Assembly: GCF_009192945.1 (NCBI RefSeq)
Contig: NZ_NSET01000025.1
Span: 1-64,000 of the forward strand
Source of the DNA: Xanthomonas maliensis
GTDB taxonomy: Bacteria > Pseudomonadota > Gammaproteobacteria > Xanthomonadales > Xanthomonadaceae
Direction of reading: 5' to 3'
Length of the DNA: 64,000 nucleotides
Position 1 is the first letter of the stretch; each line of letters begins with the position of its first letter. Under the pieces are notes generated by a model. The model was not told where the DNA came from. It saw nothing but the letters and a program-made list of their open reading frames with translations, and did not search any database. Below are positions 47,303 to 56,445 of the stretch, one piece after another. Both the position numbers and the translations under genes were made by a program.

Positions 47303-48093
47303 CAGGCGGCGCTCCGTGCGCGCGGTGCCGCATCGAAGGCGATCGGACCATCCGGCTGCCCATGCAGGAACTGCTGCACCAACGGATCGGTGCTGGCTTG
47401 CAGCGCGGCCGGGGTGCCGTTAAAGACGATGCCGCCGTTGGCGATCACCACCGCCTGGTCGCAGATCGGCAGGGTTTCATGCACATGGTGGCTGACGATG
47501 ATGCTGGTCAGTCCCAGGCTGTCGTTGAGGCGCTTGATCAGACTCATGATCACACCCGAGGCGATCGGGTCCAGGCCGGTCAGTGGCTCGTCGTAGATCA
47601 TCAGCGGTGGATCCAGCGCCAGCGCGCGCGCCAGTGCGACGCGGCGGGCCATGCCGCCGGACAGCTCGCGCGGCCAAGCATCGGCAGCGGCCAGCAGGCC
47701 CACCGCATGCAGCTTCATCTGCACCAGCCGATCGAGCACCGGACGCGGCAGGCGAGTGTGGGTGCGCAGCGGCAAGGCCACGTTCTCGGCCACGCTGAGG
47801 TCGGTCAACAGACCATTGCCCTGCAACAGCACGCCGACATTGCGACGCATCTCCAGCAGCGCGCGCGCGCCGCGCGGAATCTCCGCGCCGAACAGCGTCA
47901 CCGTGCCGGCCACCGGCCGCAGTTCGCCAGTCAGCGCCGCCAGCAAAGTGGACTTGCCGCTACCGGATGGACCCAGCACCGCGGTGATGCTGCCCGTCGG
48001 CACCGCCAGCGACACATTGCGCAGGATCGCGCGCCCGCCGCGGTCGATACGGACCCCGGACAATTGCACGACTGCAGACGCGGGTGCGGACAT
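47302..48093 (-). CDS. mlaF: MlaF ABC transporter ATPase
   Basis: The 263-residue ATPase of the Mla transporter. The start at 48093 (MSAPASAVVQLSG) is the natural beginning. Walker A GPSGSGKST, signature segment ELSGGMARRVALARALALDP, Walker B MIYDEPLTGLDP and the H-loop histidines in IIVSHHVHE are all intact. It is the first gene of mlaFEDCBA. A 25-codon ORF with a plausible coding look ends 8 bp upstream of its start. Confidence 0.95.
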   Translation of the reverse strand: MSAPASAVVQLSGVRIDRGGRAILRNVSLAVPTGSITAVLGPSGSGKSTLLAALTGELRPVAGTVTLFGAEIPRGARALLEMRRNVGVLLQGNGLLTDLSVAENVALPLRTHTRLPRPVLDRLVQMKLHAVGLLAAADAWPRELSGGMARRVALARALALDPPLMIYDEPLTGLDPIASGVIMSLIKRLNDSLGLTSIIVSHHVHETLPICDQAVVIANGGIVFNGTPAALQASTDPLVQQFLHGQPDGPIAFDAAPRARSAA

Positions 48094-48101
48094 TGGTGCC
48101 C

Positions 48102-48179
48102 TTAACAGAATTCCAACGGGATAGAGTAACCGCCCTGCGGCTGAACATAACCGAACTGGCGCGTGCAGTATTGTCGCAT
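48102..48179 (-). CDS. Possible 25-residue ORF directly upstream of mlaF
   Basis: From the ATG at 48179 the frame encodes MRQYCTRQFGYVQPQ followed by GGYSIPLEFC and stops 8 bp before mlaF. The aromatic/Gln-rich sequence is unlike random translation of this GC-rich DNA. The ribosome site is poorly spaced (GAAGGA one base before the ATG), so it might be a leader peptide, the tail of a decayed gene, or chance. Confidence 0.25.
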   Translation of the reverse strand: MRQYCTRQFGYVQPQGGYSIPLEFC

Positions 48180-48811
48180 GTCCTTCTCGGACCATGGCTG
48201 TAGCGGAGCATGTCGTATGCAACAGCGCGTCTCACCGGTGGGTGCCACCTCGACGCTTCGGGGGAAAGGGATCTGCCTGCGCATGCATGGCGTGCATGCA
48301 CCAGCACATCGCGAACAGGCAGACCGACAGCGGCCTGACGCCCTGCCAGATGTGTCACCGTCGACGCGCGTCGATCCGCTTTGCACGGAGGGTGCGCGAA
48401 GGGGCACCAGTGCCTAGCGAATCTGATCTGATGCGCCGACTGATTGAGAGATCGACGCCTGACGCAGTGATCACCGCTCTGCGTTGCTTGCTGCCGCATT
48501 CGACACCGAGGTGAGCAGGCGACCAGAGTGCGCCTCGGGCCAGGAGCAGCGTCGGACGAAGGCCGCGCCGCAATCGGTGTCGCAGATGGGGCCGGTTGCG
48601 ATTGCCGGCAGGCGGGATGCGTGCGGATGTTGCCAGTCCCGGCAGATGCAGGCATCCGTCCGCTGCAGTCTGGCACCCATAGGGCATGGCGACAGGCGTG
48701 AACCCGCCGGGGAGTGCCTGTCGGCATCGCGATGCGTCGCCGGTGCGGAGAGGGCCCTGGCATGCTTGCCGATGCGGTGGCACATCGCGATCCGGCACAA
48801 TGCGCCCACGC
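48180..48811. other. 630-bp spacer between mla operon and recC
   Basis: Divergent region holding the mla and recC promoters. Several short frames are open but show no start signals or family resemblance. Apart from short direct and inverted words such as GCATGCATGGCGTGCATGCA near 48281-48300, I see no structure to support. Confidence 0.4.
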
Positions 48812-51800
48812 ATGCATGCCACCTCCGCGCCCGATTTCCGTCTGTATCCGTCCAACGCGCTGGATACGCTCGCTGCCCTGCTTGCGCAGGAATTGCGTCG
48901 GCCGGTGCCTGGGCAGCCGCTGCTGCAGCCGGAGGTGGTGCTGATCCCGCAGGTAGCGATGCGCCGCTGGCTGCAGTCCACGCTGGCCAGCGAGCATGGG
49001 GTCGCCGCCAACCTGGAATTCCTCACCCCCGGCGAATTCGTCGCGCGCGCGCTGGAGCGCAATCTCGGCCCGGCCGACGACGATCTGGACATGGCCACCA
49101 CGCAGTGGCGGTTGTACGAGGCGCTGCAGGCCGACCTGGGCAACGACGCGGCGCTGGCACCATTGGCCGGCTATCTGGCCGACGGCGATGCGCTCAAGCC
49201 GTGGGCACTGGCGGGCGAGCTGGGCAATGTGTTCGAGAAGTACCAGGCCTGGCGGCGCGACTGGTTGCTGCGCTGGGAAGCCGGTGCCGATCCGGACGAC
49301 CCGCAGGCACGATTGTGGCGTGCGATCGCCAGTGGCCGGCAGTACCGCGCCCGCCGCATCGGTCACTACCTGGATCGCCACGCGCGCCCCGACGGACCGC
49401 TGCCGCAGGGGCTGCCGGCGCGGCTGTTCGCCTTCGCCATCCTCAACATCTCTCCGGACGTGTTGCGCGTGCTGGCGACCCAGGCGCGAGTGGGCACGCT
49501 GCATTTCTACCTGCCCACGCCCACGCAAGGCTATTGGGGCGATCTGCAGACGCTGTGGCAGCGCCGTCGCGAGGCCGGCGCGGTGGCGTTGTTTGCCGAA
49601 CAGGTGCAGGAACACCCACTGCTGCAGGCCTGGGGCGCGGCCGGGCGCGACTTCATGGCACTGATCGGCGACTACGAAGTGGTGCATCCGTTGGCCGAGA
49701 TCACGGCCTATGCCGATCCGCTCGACTCCGGTCGTCGTCCGCTGGTGGCCGGCGGTCTGGGCGACAGCTTGCTGCGGCGCATGCAGAGCGACTTATTCCA
49801 TCGTCGCGCGCCGGCCACGCCAGCGCCGCTGAGCGACGTCGACCGACACGATCCCAGCCTGCAGGTGCACGCCTGCCATACCCGCCTGCGCGAATTGCAG
49901 GTGTTGCACGACCAGCTGCGCGCGCTGCTCGACGACCCCCGCTTCGAGCCGCCGCTGCAGCCGCGCGAGATCGCCGTGCTGTCGCCGGACATCGACCCGT
50001 ACGTGCCGTACCTGGACGCGGTATTCGGCAGCCACGGCAGCGACGACGCCTTGCCGTACGCGCTGGCCGATGCCAGCCCGTTGGCGAGCGAGCCGTTGGC
50101 CGACGTGTTCCTGACCTTGCTCAATCTGCCGATCGCGCGCTTCGGCCTGCACGAAATCCTCGACCTGCTGGCCGCCGCGCCGATCGCCGAGGCCGCCGGC
50201 CTGGACGAGGCAGGACTGGAGCGCCTGCGCGGCTGGCTGCAGGCCGCCGGTGCGCGCTGGGGCCTGGATGCAGCGCATCGGCGCCAGCACCAGGCACCCG
50301 GCGACGATGCCTATACCTGGCGGTTTGCGCTGGATCGCTTGCTGCTCGGCCACGCCAGCGGCGCCGAGCAGGACATCGACGGCGTGGCGCCGTGGCCGCA
50401 GCTGGAGGGTAGTGCACTGACCGCGCTGGACACACTGCTGCGGTTGCTGCGCGTGCTGGAGTCCGCACAGGCAGCCTTGGCCGAGCCGATGACGCCAGCG
50501 GACTGGCGCGAACAGCTGCTCGAGCTGCTGCAGGCGCTGTTTCCCGGCACGCCTGCCACGCCGCGCGCGCAACGTGCGTTGGACCGGCTGCGCAGCCTGA
50601 TCGACCAGTTCGCCCGCGACGCGCAACGCGCGCAATACGCCGGTCGCGTGCCGGCCGAGGTGGTGCGTGCGCACTTTGCTGCGGTGCTGGGCGAGTCGGA
50701 CACGCGTGCGCCGCTGCTCACCGGCGGCATCAGCTTCGGCCGCATGGTGCCGATGCGGCTGCTGCCGTTCCGGGTGATCTGCCTGCTCGGCATGAACGAT
50801 GGCGATTTTCCGCGCCGCGACCCGGCCGCCGGGCTCAATCGCCTGACCGCCGAGCTGGGCAGCGAACGGCGCCGGCATGGCGATCGCTCCACCCGCGAGG
50901 ACGACCGCTTCCTGTTCCTGCAACTGTTCGCCTCGGCGCAGGAGGTGTTCTACCTCAGCTATCTCGGCGCCGATGCGCGCGATGGCAGCGTGCGCGAGCC
51001 CTCGGTGCTGGTCAGCGAATTACTGGCCGGCGCCGCGCAGTACCATGCCGACCCGGCGGCACGCGACGCATTGGTGGTGCATCACCCCTTGCAGCCGTTT
51101 GCCGCGGCCGCCTTCGGTGCGCCGGAGGCCGACGACAGCGACCCGCGCCGTTTCAGCTATCGCCGGCAATGGCGCCCAGCGGTGGACAGCCTCACCGGCC
51201 AGCGGCATGCGCTGGCGCCGTGGGTCGCCGGCGCACTGCCTGCCGCCGGGCTCGCCTTGCCCAGCCGCATCGCCATCGACGACATGCGGCGGCTGTTCGC
51301 CGACCCGGCCGGCCAGTTCCTGCGGCATCGGCTGGGCATGCGCCTGCCCGATCCGGCCAGCGAAGACAGCGATCTGGAGCCACTGCTCGCACCCACCCGC
51401 GGGCTGGATCAATACGGCTTGCAGCAGCAGGTGTTCGGCGCCGCGCTGGCCGATGACGTGGACGGCCTGTACGAACGTCTGCGCGCGCGCGCGCTGCTGC
51501 CCTCCGGCCCGCTCGGCCGCCGCCAGCTCGACGAGCGGCTGGCGCAACTGCGCCCGTATGCGCAGGCCTTTCGGCAATGGCGCGGCGATGCCGCGCCACA
51601 GGCGCAGCGGCTGGAAGTGCAGTTGGGCGAGATCGCGCTGCATGGGCGCATCCCCGGCTGGTATGCCGCTGGCGTGGGCCGCGTGCAGGTGGGCCCGCTC
51701 AGCGGCCGCAACGTGATCGGCCACGGTCTGGAATGGCTGCTGCTGCGTGCCGCCGGCGAGCACGCCCCGTATGTGCGCTTCTTCGAGCACGACGATCACC

Positions 51801-52216
51801 TGGGCCCGCATCCGATGGATGCCGCGCCGCTGTCGCAAGCGCAGGCGCAACGCGCGCTGGGCGAGCTACTGCAGCTGTATCGGCAAGGCCTGCAGGCACC
51901 GCTGGCGTTTGCGCCCTACAGCAGCTGGAAATACCACCAGGCCGCGCGCAGCGAGGACCTGGACAAGGCCATCAAGGACGCCGCCGGGCAATGGCAGGCC
52001 AGCTTCGGCTGGAGCGAAGCGCAGCGCCCGGAGTTGCGCCTGGTCCATCGTGGCCGCGACCCGTTCGCCGATGCGCGGCGCTTCGTCGACTTCGCCACCA
52101 CCAGCCATCGTCTCTACAGCCTGCTCGAACAAGGCGATGCCGACGTCGCCCTCGACCATGCGCGGCTGATCGACAGCTGGCGGCACTGGCAGGGCACGCA
52201 GGAGGACGCCGAGTGA
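48812..52216 (+). CDS. recC: Exodeoxyribonuclease V subunit RecC
   Basis: A 1134-residue subunit of RecBCD (1122 in E. coli) that splits the duplex, scans for Chi and channels strands to RecB. It begins FRLYPSNALDTLAALLAQEL and contains the inactive helicase-like fold with VLIPQVAMRRWLQSTLASEH, DINGVAPW-like segments and FRVICLLGMNDGDFPRRD. The start may be the ATG at 48812 or another ATG at 48800; neither has a strong ribosome site. Its TGA overlaps the recB GTG start (GTGA), indicating coupled translation. It is first in a recC-recB-recD operon. Confidence 0.96.
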   Translation: MHATSAPDFRLYPSNALDTLAALLAQELRRPVPGQPLLQPEVVLIPQVAMRRWLQSTLASEHGVAANLEFLTPGEFVARALERNLGPADDDLDMATTQWRLYEALQADLGNDAALAPLAGYLADGDALKPWALAGELGNVFEKYQAWRRDWLLRWEAGADPDDPQARLWRAIASGRQYRARRIGHYLDRHARPDGPLPQGLPARLFAFAILNISPDVLRVLATQARVGTLHFYLPTPTQGYWGDLQTLWQRRREAGAVALFAEQVQEHPLLQAWGAAGRDFMALIGDYEVVHPLAEITAYADPLDSGRRPLVAGGLGDSLLRRMQSDLFHRRAPATPAPLSDVDRHDPSLQVHACHTRLRELQVLHDQLRALLDDPRFEPPLQPREIAVLSPDIDPYVPYLDAVFGSHGSDDALPYALADASPLASEPLADVFLTLLNLPIARFGLHEILDLLAAAPIAEAAGLDEAGLERLRGWLQAAGARWGLDAAHRRQHQAPGDDAYTWRFALDRLLLGHASGAEQDIDGVAPWPQLEGSALTALDTLLRLLRVLESAQAALAEPMTPADWREQLLELLQALFPGTPATPRAQRALDRLRSLIDQFARDAQRAQYAGRVPAEVVRAHFAAVLGESDTRAPLLTGGISFGRMVPMRLLPFRVICLLGMNDGDFPRRDPAAGLNRLTAELGSERRRHGDRSTREDDRFLFLQLFASAQEVFYLSYLGADARDGSVREPSVLVSELLAGAAQYHADPAARDALVVHHPLQPFAAAAFGAPEADDSDPRRFSYRRQWRPAVDSLTGQRHALAPWVAGALPAAGLALPSRIAIDDMRRLFADPAGQFLRHRLGMRLPDPASEDSDLEPLLAPTRGLDQYGLQQQVFGAALADDVDGLYERLRARALLPSGPLGRRQLDERLAQLRPYAQAFRQWRGDAAPQAQRLEVQLGEIALHGRIPGWYAAGVGRVQVGPLSGRNVIGHGLEWLLLRAAGEHAPYVRFFEHDDHLGPHPMDAAPLSQAQAQRALGELLQLYRQGLQAPLAFAPYSSWKYHQAARSEDLDKAIKDAAGQWQASFGWSEAQRPELRLVHRGRDPFADARRFVDFATTSHRLYSLLEQGDADVALDHARLIDSWRHWQGTQEDAE

Positions 52217-55200
52217 GCACTGCGGCGGCGACCGATCCCTACCTGCAACTGCCGCTGCATGGCGTGCGCCTGATCGAGGCCAGCGCCGGCACCGGCAAGA
52301 CCTTCACCGTGGCCACGCTGTTCACCCGCCTGGTCGTCGAGCGCGGCCTGCGCATCGGCCAGATCCTGGCGGTGACCTTCACCGATGCCGCCACCCAGGA
52401 ACTGCGACGGCGTCTCCGCGAGCGCCTGGTGTTGGCGGCCACCCTGGTCCCCGACGCCCCCGTAGGAGCGGCCCAGGCCGCGACCGACCCGCAGGCGGCC
52501 CACGCCCCACCAGATTCCGTAGGAGCGGCCCCGGCCGCGACCGAACCACCGGCAACGCAGTCACCCGACGCTCCATCAGCTTCGGTCGGAACAGCCCCGG
52601 CCGCGACCGATCTCGCCAACGACCCGTCGCGGCCTGGGCCGCTCCTACGCGACGCGCCCGACGTCCTGCTGACCCGCGCCATCCTCACCGCGCATCTGCT
52701 CGCCAGCGGCGAAACCCCGGCCGCACTGCGGCGCCGCCTGCAACAGGCGGTGGAAGAGATCGACTTGGCATCGGTGTTCACCATCCATGGCTTCTGCGCC
52801 CGCGTGCTGCGCGAGCACGCACTGGAAAGCGGCCAGGCGTTTGCCGCGCCGCAGTTGCTGGCCAACGATCGCGAATTGCTCGCCGAAGTCGCCGCCGACC
52901 TGTGGCGCCAACGCGCCGCCGATGCGGCGATGGCCGAGGATCTGATCGCGCTGTGGCAGGGCGGCCCGCCGGCCCTGGCCGCCGATCTGCGCGCGCTGGT
53001 CCGCCACCCACAGGTGCTGCCGGCCGTGTCCAGCGGCGATGACGCTGCCGACGCGCTGCTGCAGGCCTTGCACGCAGCCAGCCATGTGTTGGCGAGCGCG
53101 TTTCAGGCGCATGGCACTGCCTGTTTCGAGGCCATCGCCTCGGCCATCGACGCCGGCATCCTCAGCAAGGTCAGCTACAGACCGGAGTGGCTCACCGCGT
53201 TGTGGCATTGGCTCGACACGTTTGCCGCCGCGCCGTCGGCCGCCGCCACGCCGCATCCCAAGCTGGCCAAGTTGCATGCCGATGCACTGACCGCCGGCAC
53301 CAACAAGACGTTTGCCGGCCGCACCCCGAGCTCGCCGCTAAGCCATGCCGTCGACGGCTATCTCAACGCGCTGGCACGGGTGGAGGCATGGCGCAGCCGT
53401 CGCCGCATCCGCTTGCTGCATGCCTTGCGCGGCGATGCGATCGCCCGCCTGGCGCTGCTCAAGCGACAGCGCCGTGTGCAGACCTACGACGACTTGATCG
53501 ATGGCGTGGCGCAGGCGTTGGAAGGCCCGCAGGCCAACGTCCTGGCCCGGCAGTTGCGCAGCCAGTATGCGATCGCCTTGGTGGACGAATTCCAGGACAC
53601 CGACGATCGCCAATGGACGATCTTCTCCAATGTGTTCGGCGAAGGCCCCTTGGCCCGCGCCGCCGGCCTGCCGCCGGCGCTGTTCCTGATCGGCGATCCC
53701 AAGCAGGCCATCTACGGCTTCCGTGGCGGCGATGTGCGCACCTATCTCGCTGCGGCGCGCACCGCCGAACCGGCGCCGCCGTTGGGCCACAACTTTCGCT
53801 CGCGGCCCGGCGTGCTGGCGGCGATCGATGCGCTGTACGCGCAGGCCGGCTATCGCGAGGCCTTTCTCACCGATGGCATTGCCTTCCATCCGGTGCAGCC
53901 GGGCACCAAACGGCTGCAGACCGACCTGCAACGCGCCGGCGCCACCGCGCCGGCGCTGACGCTCTGGCGCGCGCCCGAACCGCCGCCGCCCGCCAAGGGC
54001 AAGCCAAAACCCTGGAGCGCTGGCCGCGCCCGCGAGCTGGCCACCGCCGCCTGCGTCGCAGCGATCCGCGGCTGGTTGGCCGAGGGCCATGACGGCACCG
54101 CCACCATCACCGGTCGCCCGGTGCAGGCCGGCGACATCGCCGTGCTGGTGCGCAGCCATGGCGAGGCCACGCGCATCCAGCAGGCGCTGGGCGCGGTGGG
54201 CATTGCGGCGGTCGCCGCGGGCAAACAAAGCCTGTTCGCCACCGACGAGGCGCTGGAACTGCTGGCGCTGCTGCAGGCCTTGCTCGATCCCGGCGACGAC
54301 AGCCGTCTGCGTGCCGCCCTGGCCACCGTGTTGATCGGCGAAGATGCCATCGCCATCGCCGCCTTGGAGCGCGACGGCGAACGCCACCGGCGCTGGCAAC
54401 AGCAGGCGCTGGACTGGCGCGAGCGCTGGCAGCGCGGTGGCCCGCTGGCATTGATCGGCGAGCTCGGTGCCGCGCAAGGGCAACGCCTGCTCGCGTTGGT
54501 CGACGGCGAGCGCCGGCTCACCAACTACCTGCAGCTGGCCGAACTGCTGCAGGAGGCCGATGCGCGCGCGCTCGGCCCGCATGGTCTGGTCGACTGGCTG
54601 GCGCGTCGCATTGCCAATGCCGACAAAGACGACGACGCCCAGCAACTGCGGCTGGAGTCGGATGCACGCCGCGTGCAGATCGTCACCCTGCACAAGAGCA
54701 AGGGCCTGGAATACCCGCTGGTGTTCTTGCCGTACATCGGCATCGGCCGCACCGACAAGGGCGCCGGCCGCCATTGCGTGGTGCATACGCCCGACGGCAG
54801 GCGTCAGTTGCAATGGAACGTGTCCAAATGGAGCCAGGATAAGGACGATCCCGCATGGAGCGCCGCCGAGGCCGCCTGGAAGCAGGAACAACGCGCCGAG
54901 GATGCACGCTTGCTCTATGTCGGCCTGACCCGCGCCGAGCACGCCTTGTGGATCGCCACCGGCCCATTCCATCGGCACGAGCGCACCGCCGTGGCCGGCA
55001 TGCTGCGCGCGCTCGACGCGCTGCAAGCCACGGCAGGCGCCGACACGGTGGTGGTCGACACCGCCATGCCGCCAGCCAGTGTGTCGCGGTTGCCGCCGCC
55101 GAGCGAGGCGCAGGTGCCACCGGCGCGGGTGGCGCAACGACAGATCGCCCCGGAATGGTGGGTCTATAGCTTCACCCAACTGGCCAACGCCGATGCCGGT

Positions 55201-56079
55201 GCCGCCAGCGATCCGATGGCCAGTGCCACCGTGGTCGGCAGCGGCGGCAGCGACGAACCGGCCGCCAGCGACGTGGCCGCCGTGGCGGTCGCCAGCGAGG
55301 CCGAGCCGTTCGATCCGCGCTTTGCCGGTAACCGCTTCGGCGTGGTGATGCACGACGTGTTCGAGCGCTGCGACTTCGCCGCCTGGCGCGACTGGCAGCC
55401 GACCCAGGCCGCGCCCGAGGGCCAAGCCGCACCGATCCTCGAAGCGCTGCAACGCGGCGGCTATGCCCAGGACGAACTGGCCGATGGCTTGCGCATGCTC
55501 ACCGCGCTGATCGGCCACACCCTGACCGTGGTCCTGCCCGAAGGCACCACGCTGGCCGCCGTGCCAGCGCCGCAACGCCGCAACGAGATGGAATTCCATT
55601 TCGCCATGCGCCCCACACGCATCGATGCCTTGCTGGCGCTGCTGCATCGCTTCAACGTGGTCAGCGACCGTCAGGCCTTCGGCGCGCGCCAGCGGCTGGA
55701 AGGCCTGATGACCGGTCTGATCGACCTGACCTACAGCGTCGATGGCCGCTGGTACGTGCTGGACTACAAGTCCAACCGCTTGCCGCGCTATGACGCCGAC
55801 AGCCTGGCGCGCGCGATGGCCCATAGCGAATACGAACTGCAGGCGCTGATCTATACCGTGGCGCTGCACCGCTGGCTGCGCTTCCGTCTCGGCGATGACT
55901 ATGACTACGAGCGCGATTTCGGCGGCGTGCGCTATCTGTTCTGCCGTGGCCTGGACGCGGCCCGTCCCGCGGTCGACGGCACGCCGGCGCCCGGCATCCA
56001 CGCCTGGCGCTTCGCACCGGCGCTGGTGCAGTCCCTGGATGCGCTCTTCGCCGGCGCGTCGGCCGAGGCACTCGCATGA
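52213..56079 (+). CDS. recB: Exodeoxyribonuclease V subunit RecB (helicase-nuclease), with REP-derived insert
   Basis: A 1288-residue UvrD-type helicase and nuclease (1180 in E. coli). The GTG start at 52213 overlaps the recC stop. Walker A EASAGTGKT is at residues 22-30, then VDEFQDTDDRQWTIF, LIGDPKQAIYGFRGGD and VTLHKSKGLEYPLVFLPY. The nuclease centre VLDYKSNRLPRYD is near residue 1182. Between residues about 84 and 146 is a low-complexity insert with VGAAQAAT, VGAAPAAT and VGTAPAAT, encoded by three GTAG-type REP units plus one inverted unit. Another long stretch (about 985-1030) is also Ala/Ser-rich. Its stop overlaps the first of three 122-bp tandem ORFs leading to recD. Confidence 0.96.
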   Translation: MSTAAATDPYLQLPLHGVRLIEASAGTGKTFTVATLFTRLVVERGLRIGQILAVTFTDAATQELRRRLRERLVLAATLVPDAPVGAAQAATDPQAAHAPPDSVGAAPAATEPPATQSPDAPSASVGTAPAATDLANDPSRPGPLLRDAPDVLLTRAILTAHLLASGETPAALRRRLQQAVEEIDLASVFTIHGFCARVLREHALESGQAFAAPQLLANDRELLAEVAADLWRQRAADAAMAEDLIALWQGGPPALAADLRALVRHPQVLPAVSSGDDAADALLQALHAASHVLASAFQAHGTACFEAIASAIDAGILSKVSYRPEWLTALWHWLDTFAAAPSAAATPHPKLAKLHADALTAGTNKTFAGRTPSSPLSHAVDGYLNALARVEAWRSRRRIRLLHALRGDAIARLALLKRQRRVQTYDDLIDGVAQALEGPQANVLARQLRSQYAIALVDEFQDTDDRQWTIFSNVFGEGPLARAAGLPPALFLIGDPKQAIYGFRGGDVRTYLAAARTAEPAPPLGHNFRSRPGVLAAIDALYAQAGYREAFLTDGIAFHPVQPGTKRLQTDLQRAGATAPALTLWRAPEPPPPAKGKPKPWSAGRARELATAACVAAIRGWLAEGHDGTATITGRPVQAGDIAVLVRSHGEATRIQQALGAVGIAAVAAGKQSLFATDEALELLALLQALLDPGDDSRLRAALATVLIGEDAIAIAALERDGERHRRWQQQALDWRERWQRGGPLALIGELGAAQGQRLLALVDGERRLTNYLQLAELLQEADARALGPHGLVDWLARRIANADKDDDAQQLRLESDARRVQIVTLHKSKGLEYPLVFLPYIGIGRTDKGAGRHCVVHTPDGRRQLQWNVSKWSQDKDDPAWSAAEAAWKQEQRAEDARLLYVGLTRAEHALWIATGPFHRHERTAVAGMLRALDALQATAGADTVVVDTAMPPASVSRLPPPSEAQVPPARVAQRQIAPEWWVYSFTQLANADAGAASDPMASATVVGSGGSDEPAASDVAAVAVASEAEPFDPRFAGNRFGVVMHDVFERCDFAAWRDWQPTQAAPEGQAAPILEALQRGGYAQDELADGLRMLTALIGHTLTVVLPEGTTLAAVPAPQRRNEMEFHFAMRPTRIDALLALLHRFNVVSDRQAFGARQRLEGLMTGLIDLTYSVDGRWYVLDYKSNRLPRYDADSLARAMAHSEYELQALIYTVALHRWLRFRLGDDYDYERDFGGVRYLFCRGLDAARPAVDGTPAPGIHAWRFAPALVQSLDALFAGASAEALA
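52462..52648. repeat. GTAG-type REP-like units inside recB
   Basis: Three direct units of 24 bp: GTAGGAGCGGCCCAGGCC... at 52462-52485, GTAGGAGCGGCCCCGGCC... at 52519-52542, and a diverged GTCGGAACAGCCCCGGCC... at 52585-52608, each ending GCGACC. An inverted unit GTCGCGGCCTGGGCCGCTCC... lies at 52626-52648. The direct units start 57 and 66 bp apart, both multiples of three, so all are read in the same frame as Val-Gly-x-Ala-x-Ala-Ala-Thr. They resemble the intergenic element at 22106-22173 and have become coding sequence. Confidence 0.88.
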
Positions 56080-56201
56080 AGCCGCGCGCCGATCTGTACG
56101 AACAGCGCCGTCCATGCGCGTTCGATCATGGCCACGTGCCAAGTCTGACCCACGCGCTGCGTGCACTGTGCGCCAGCGTAGCTACGGAGGTCGTGCCATG
56201 A
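56076..56201 (+). CDS. Tandem 41-codon ORF, unit 1 (recB-recD junction)
   Basis: ATG at 56076 overlaps the recB stop (ATGA). The frame encodes MKPRADLYEQRRPCAFDHGH then VPSLTHALRALCASVATEVV and a final Pro, and its TGA overlaps the ATG of unit 2. The first half resembles the start of RecD (MSLLADLQAKN...LDH) and the second half the end of RecB (APALVQSLDALFAGASAEAL). It is probably a product of junction duplication; whether the peptide is made or useful is unknown. Confidence 0.45.
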   Translation: MKPRADLYEQRRPCAFDHGHVPSLTHALRALCASVATEVVP

Positions 56202-56323
56202 GGCTGCGTGCCGATCTGCACGTCAAGCGCTCCACAAGTGCGTTCGATCATGACCATGTGCCAGGCTTGACCCACGCGCTGTGCACCTTGCGCGCCAGCG
56301 CAGCTAGCGAGGTCGTGCCATGA
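56198..56323 (+). CDS. Tandem 41-codon ORF, unit 2
   Basis: Encodes MRLRADLHVKRSTSAFDHDH then VPGLTHALCTLRASAASEVV and a final Pro. It starts in the overlap with unit 1 and ends in the overlap with unit 3. Conserved residues across units are M, A-x-L, R, AFDH, P, THAL, L, A and E. No known domain. Confidence 0.45.
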   Translation: MRLRADLHVKRSTSAFDHDHVPGLTHALCTLRASAASEVVP

Positions 56324-56445
56324 GGCTGCATGCCACTCTGCACGTCAAGCGCCCTGCAAATGCGTTCGATCATGGCCGCGCGCCAGGGTGGACCCACGCA
56401 CTGTGCGCCCTGTTCGCCCGCACAGCTGCCGAGGCCTTGGCATGA
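56320..56445 (+). CDS. Tandem 41-codon ORF, unit 3, coupled to recD
   Basis: Encodes MRLHATLHVKRPANAFDHGR then APGWTHALCALFARTAAEAL and a final Ala. Its TGA overlaps the recD ATG. Its C-terminus (ALFARTAAEALA) is the closest of the three to the RecB C-terminus (ALFAGASAEALA), consistent with the original recB tail having been displaced next to recD by duplication. Confidence 0.45.
   Translation: MRLHATLHVKRPANAFDHGRAPGWTHALCALFARTAAEALA

Larger units (their letters stand above)
56076..56441 (+). repeat. Three 122-bp tandem repeats between recB and recD
   Basis: Units start at 56076, 56198 and 56320, and recD starts at 56442, so the spacing is exactly 122 bp each time. Each begins with ATG and ends with the A of the next ATG's overlap (CCATGAGG, CCATGAGG, GCATGAGT). 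Units share words such as GCGTTCGATCATG, ACCCACGC and CTGCACGTCAAGCGC but have diverged by many substitutions without length change. As 122 is not a multiple of three, each unit shifts the frame and re-starts translation by ATGA coupling. Confidence 0.93.

Noticed and set aside
53338-56166. Open frame of over 900 codons antisense to recB
   Set aside because: Low-complexity Gln/Arg/Gly product typical of antisense GC-rich DNA; recB is unambiguous.
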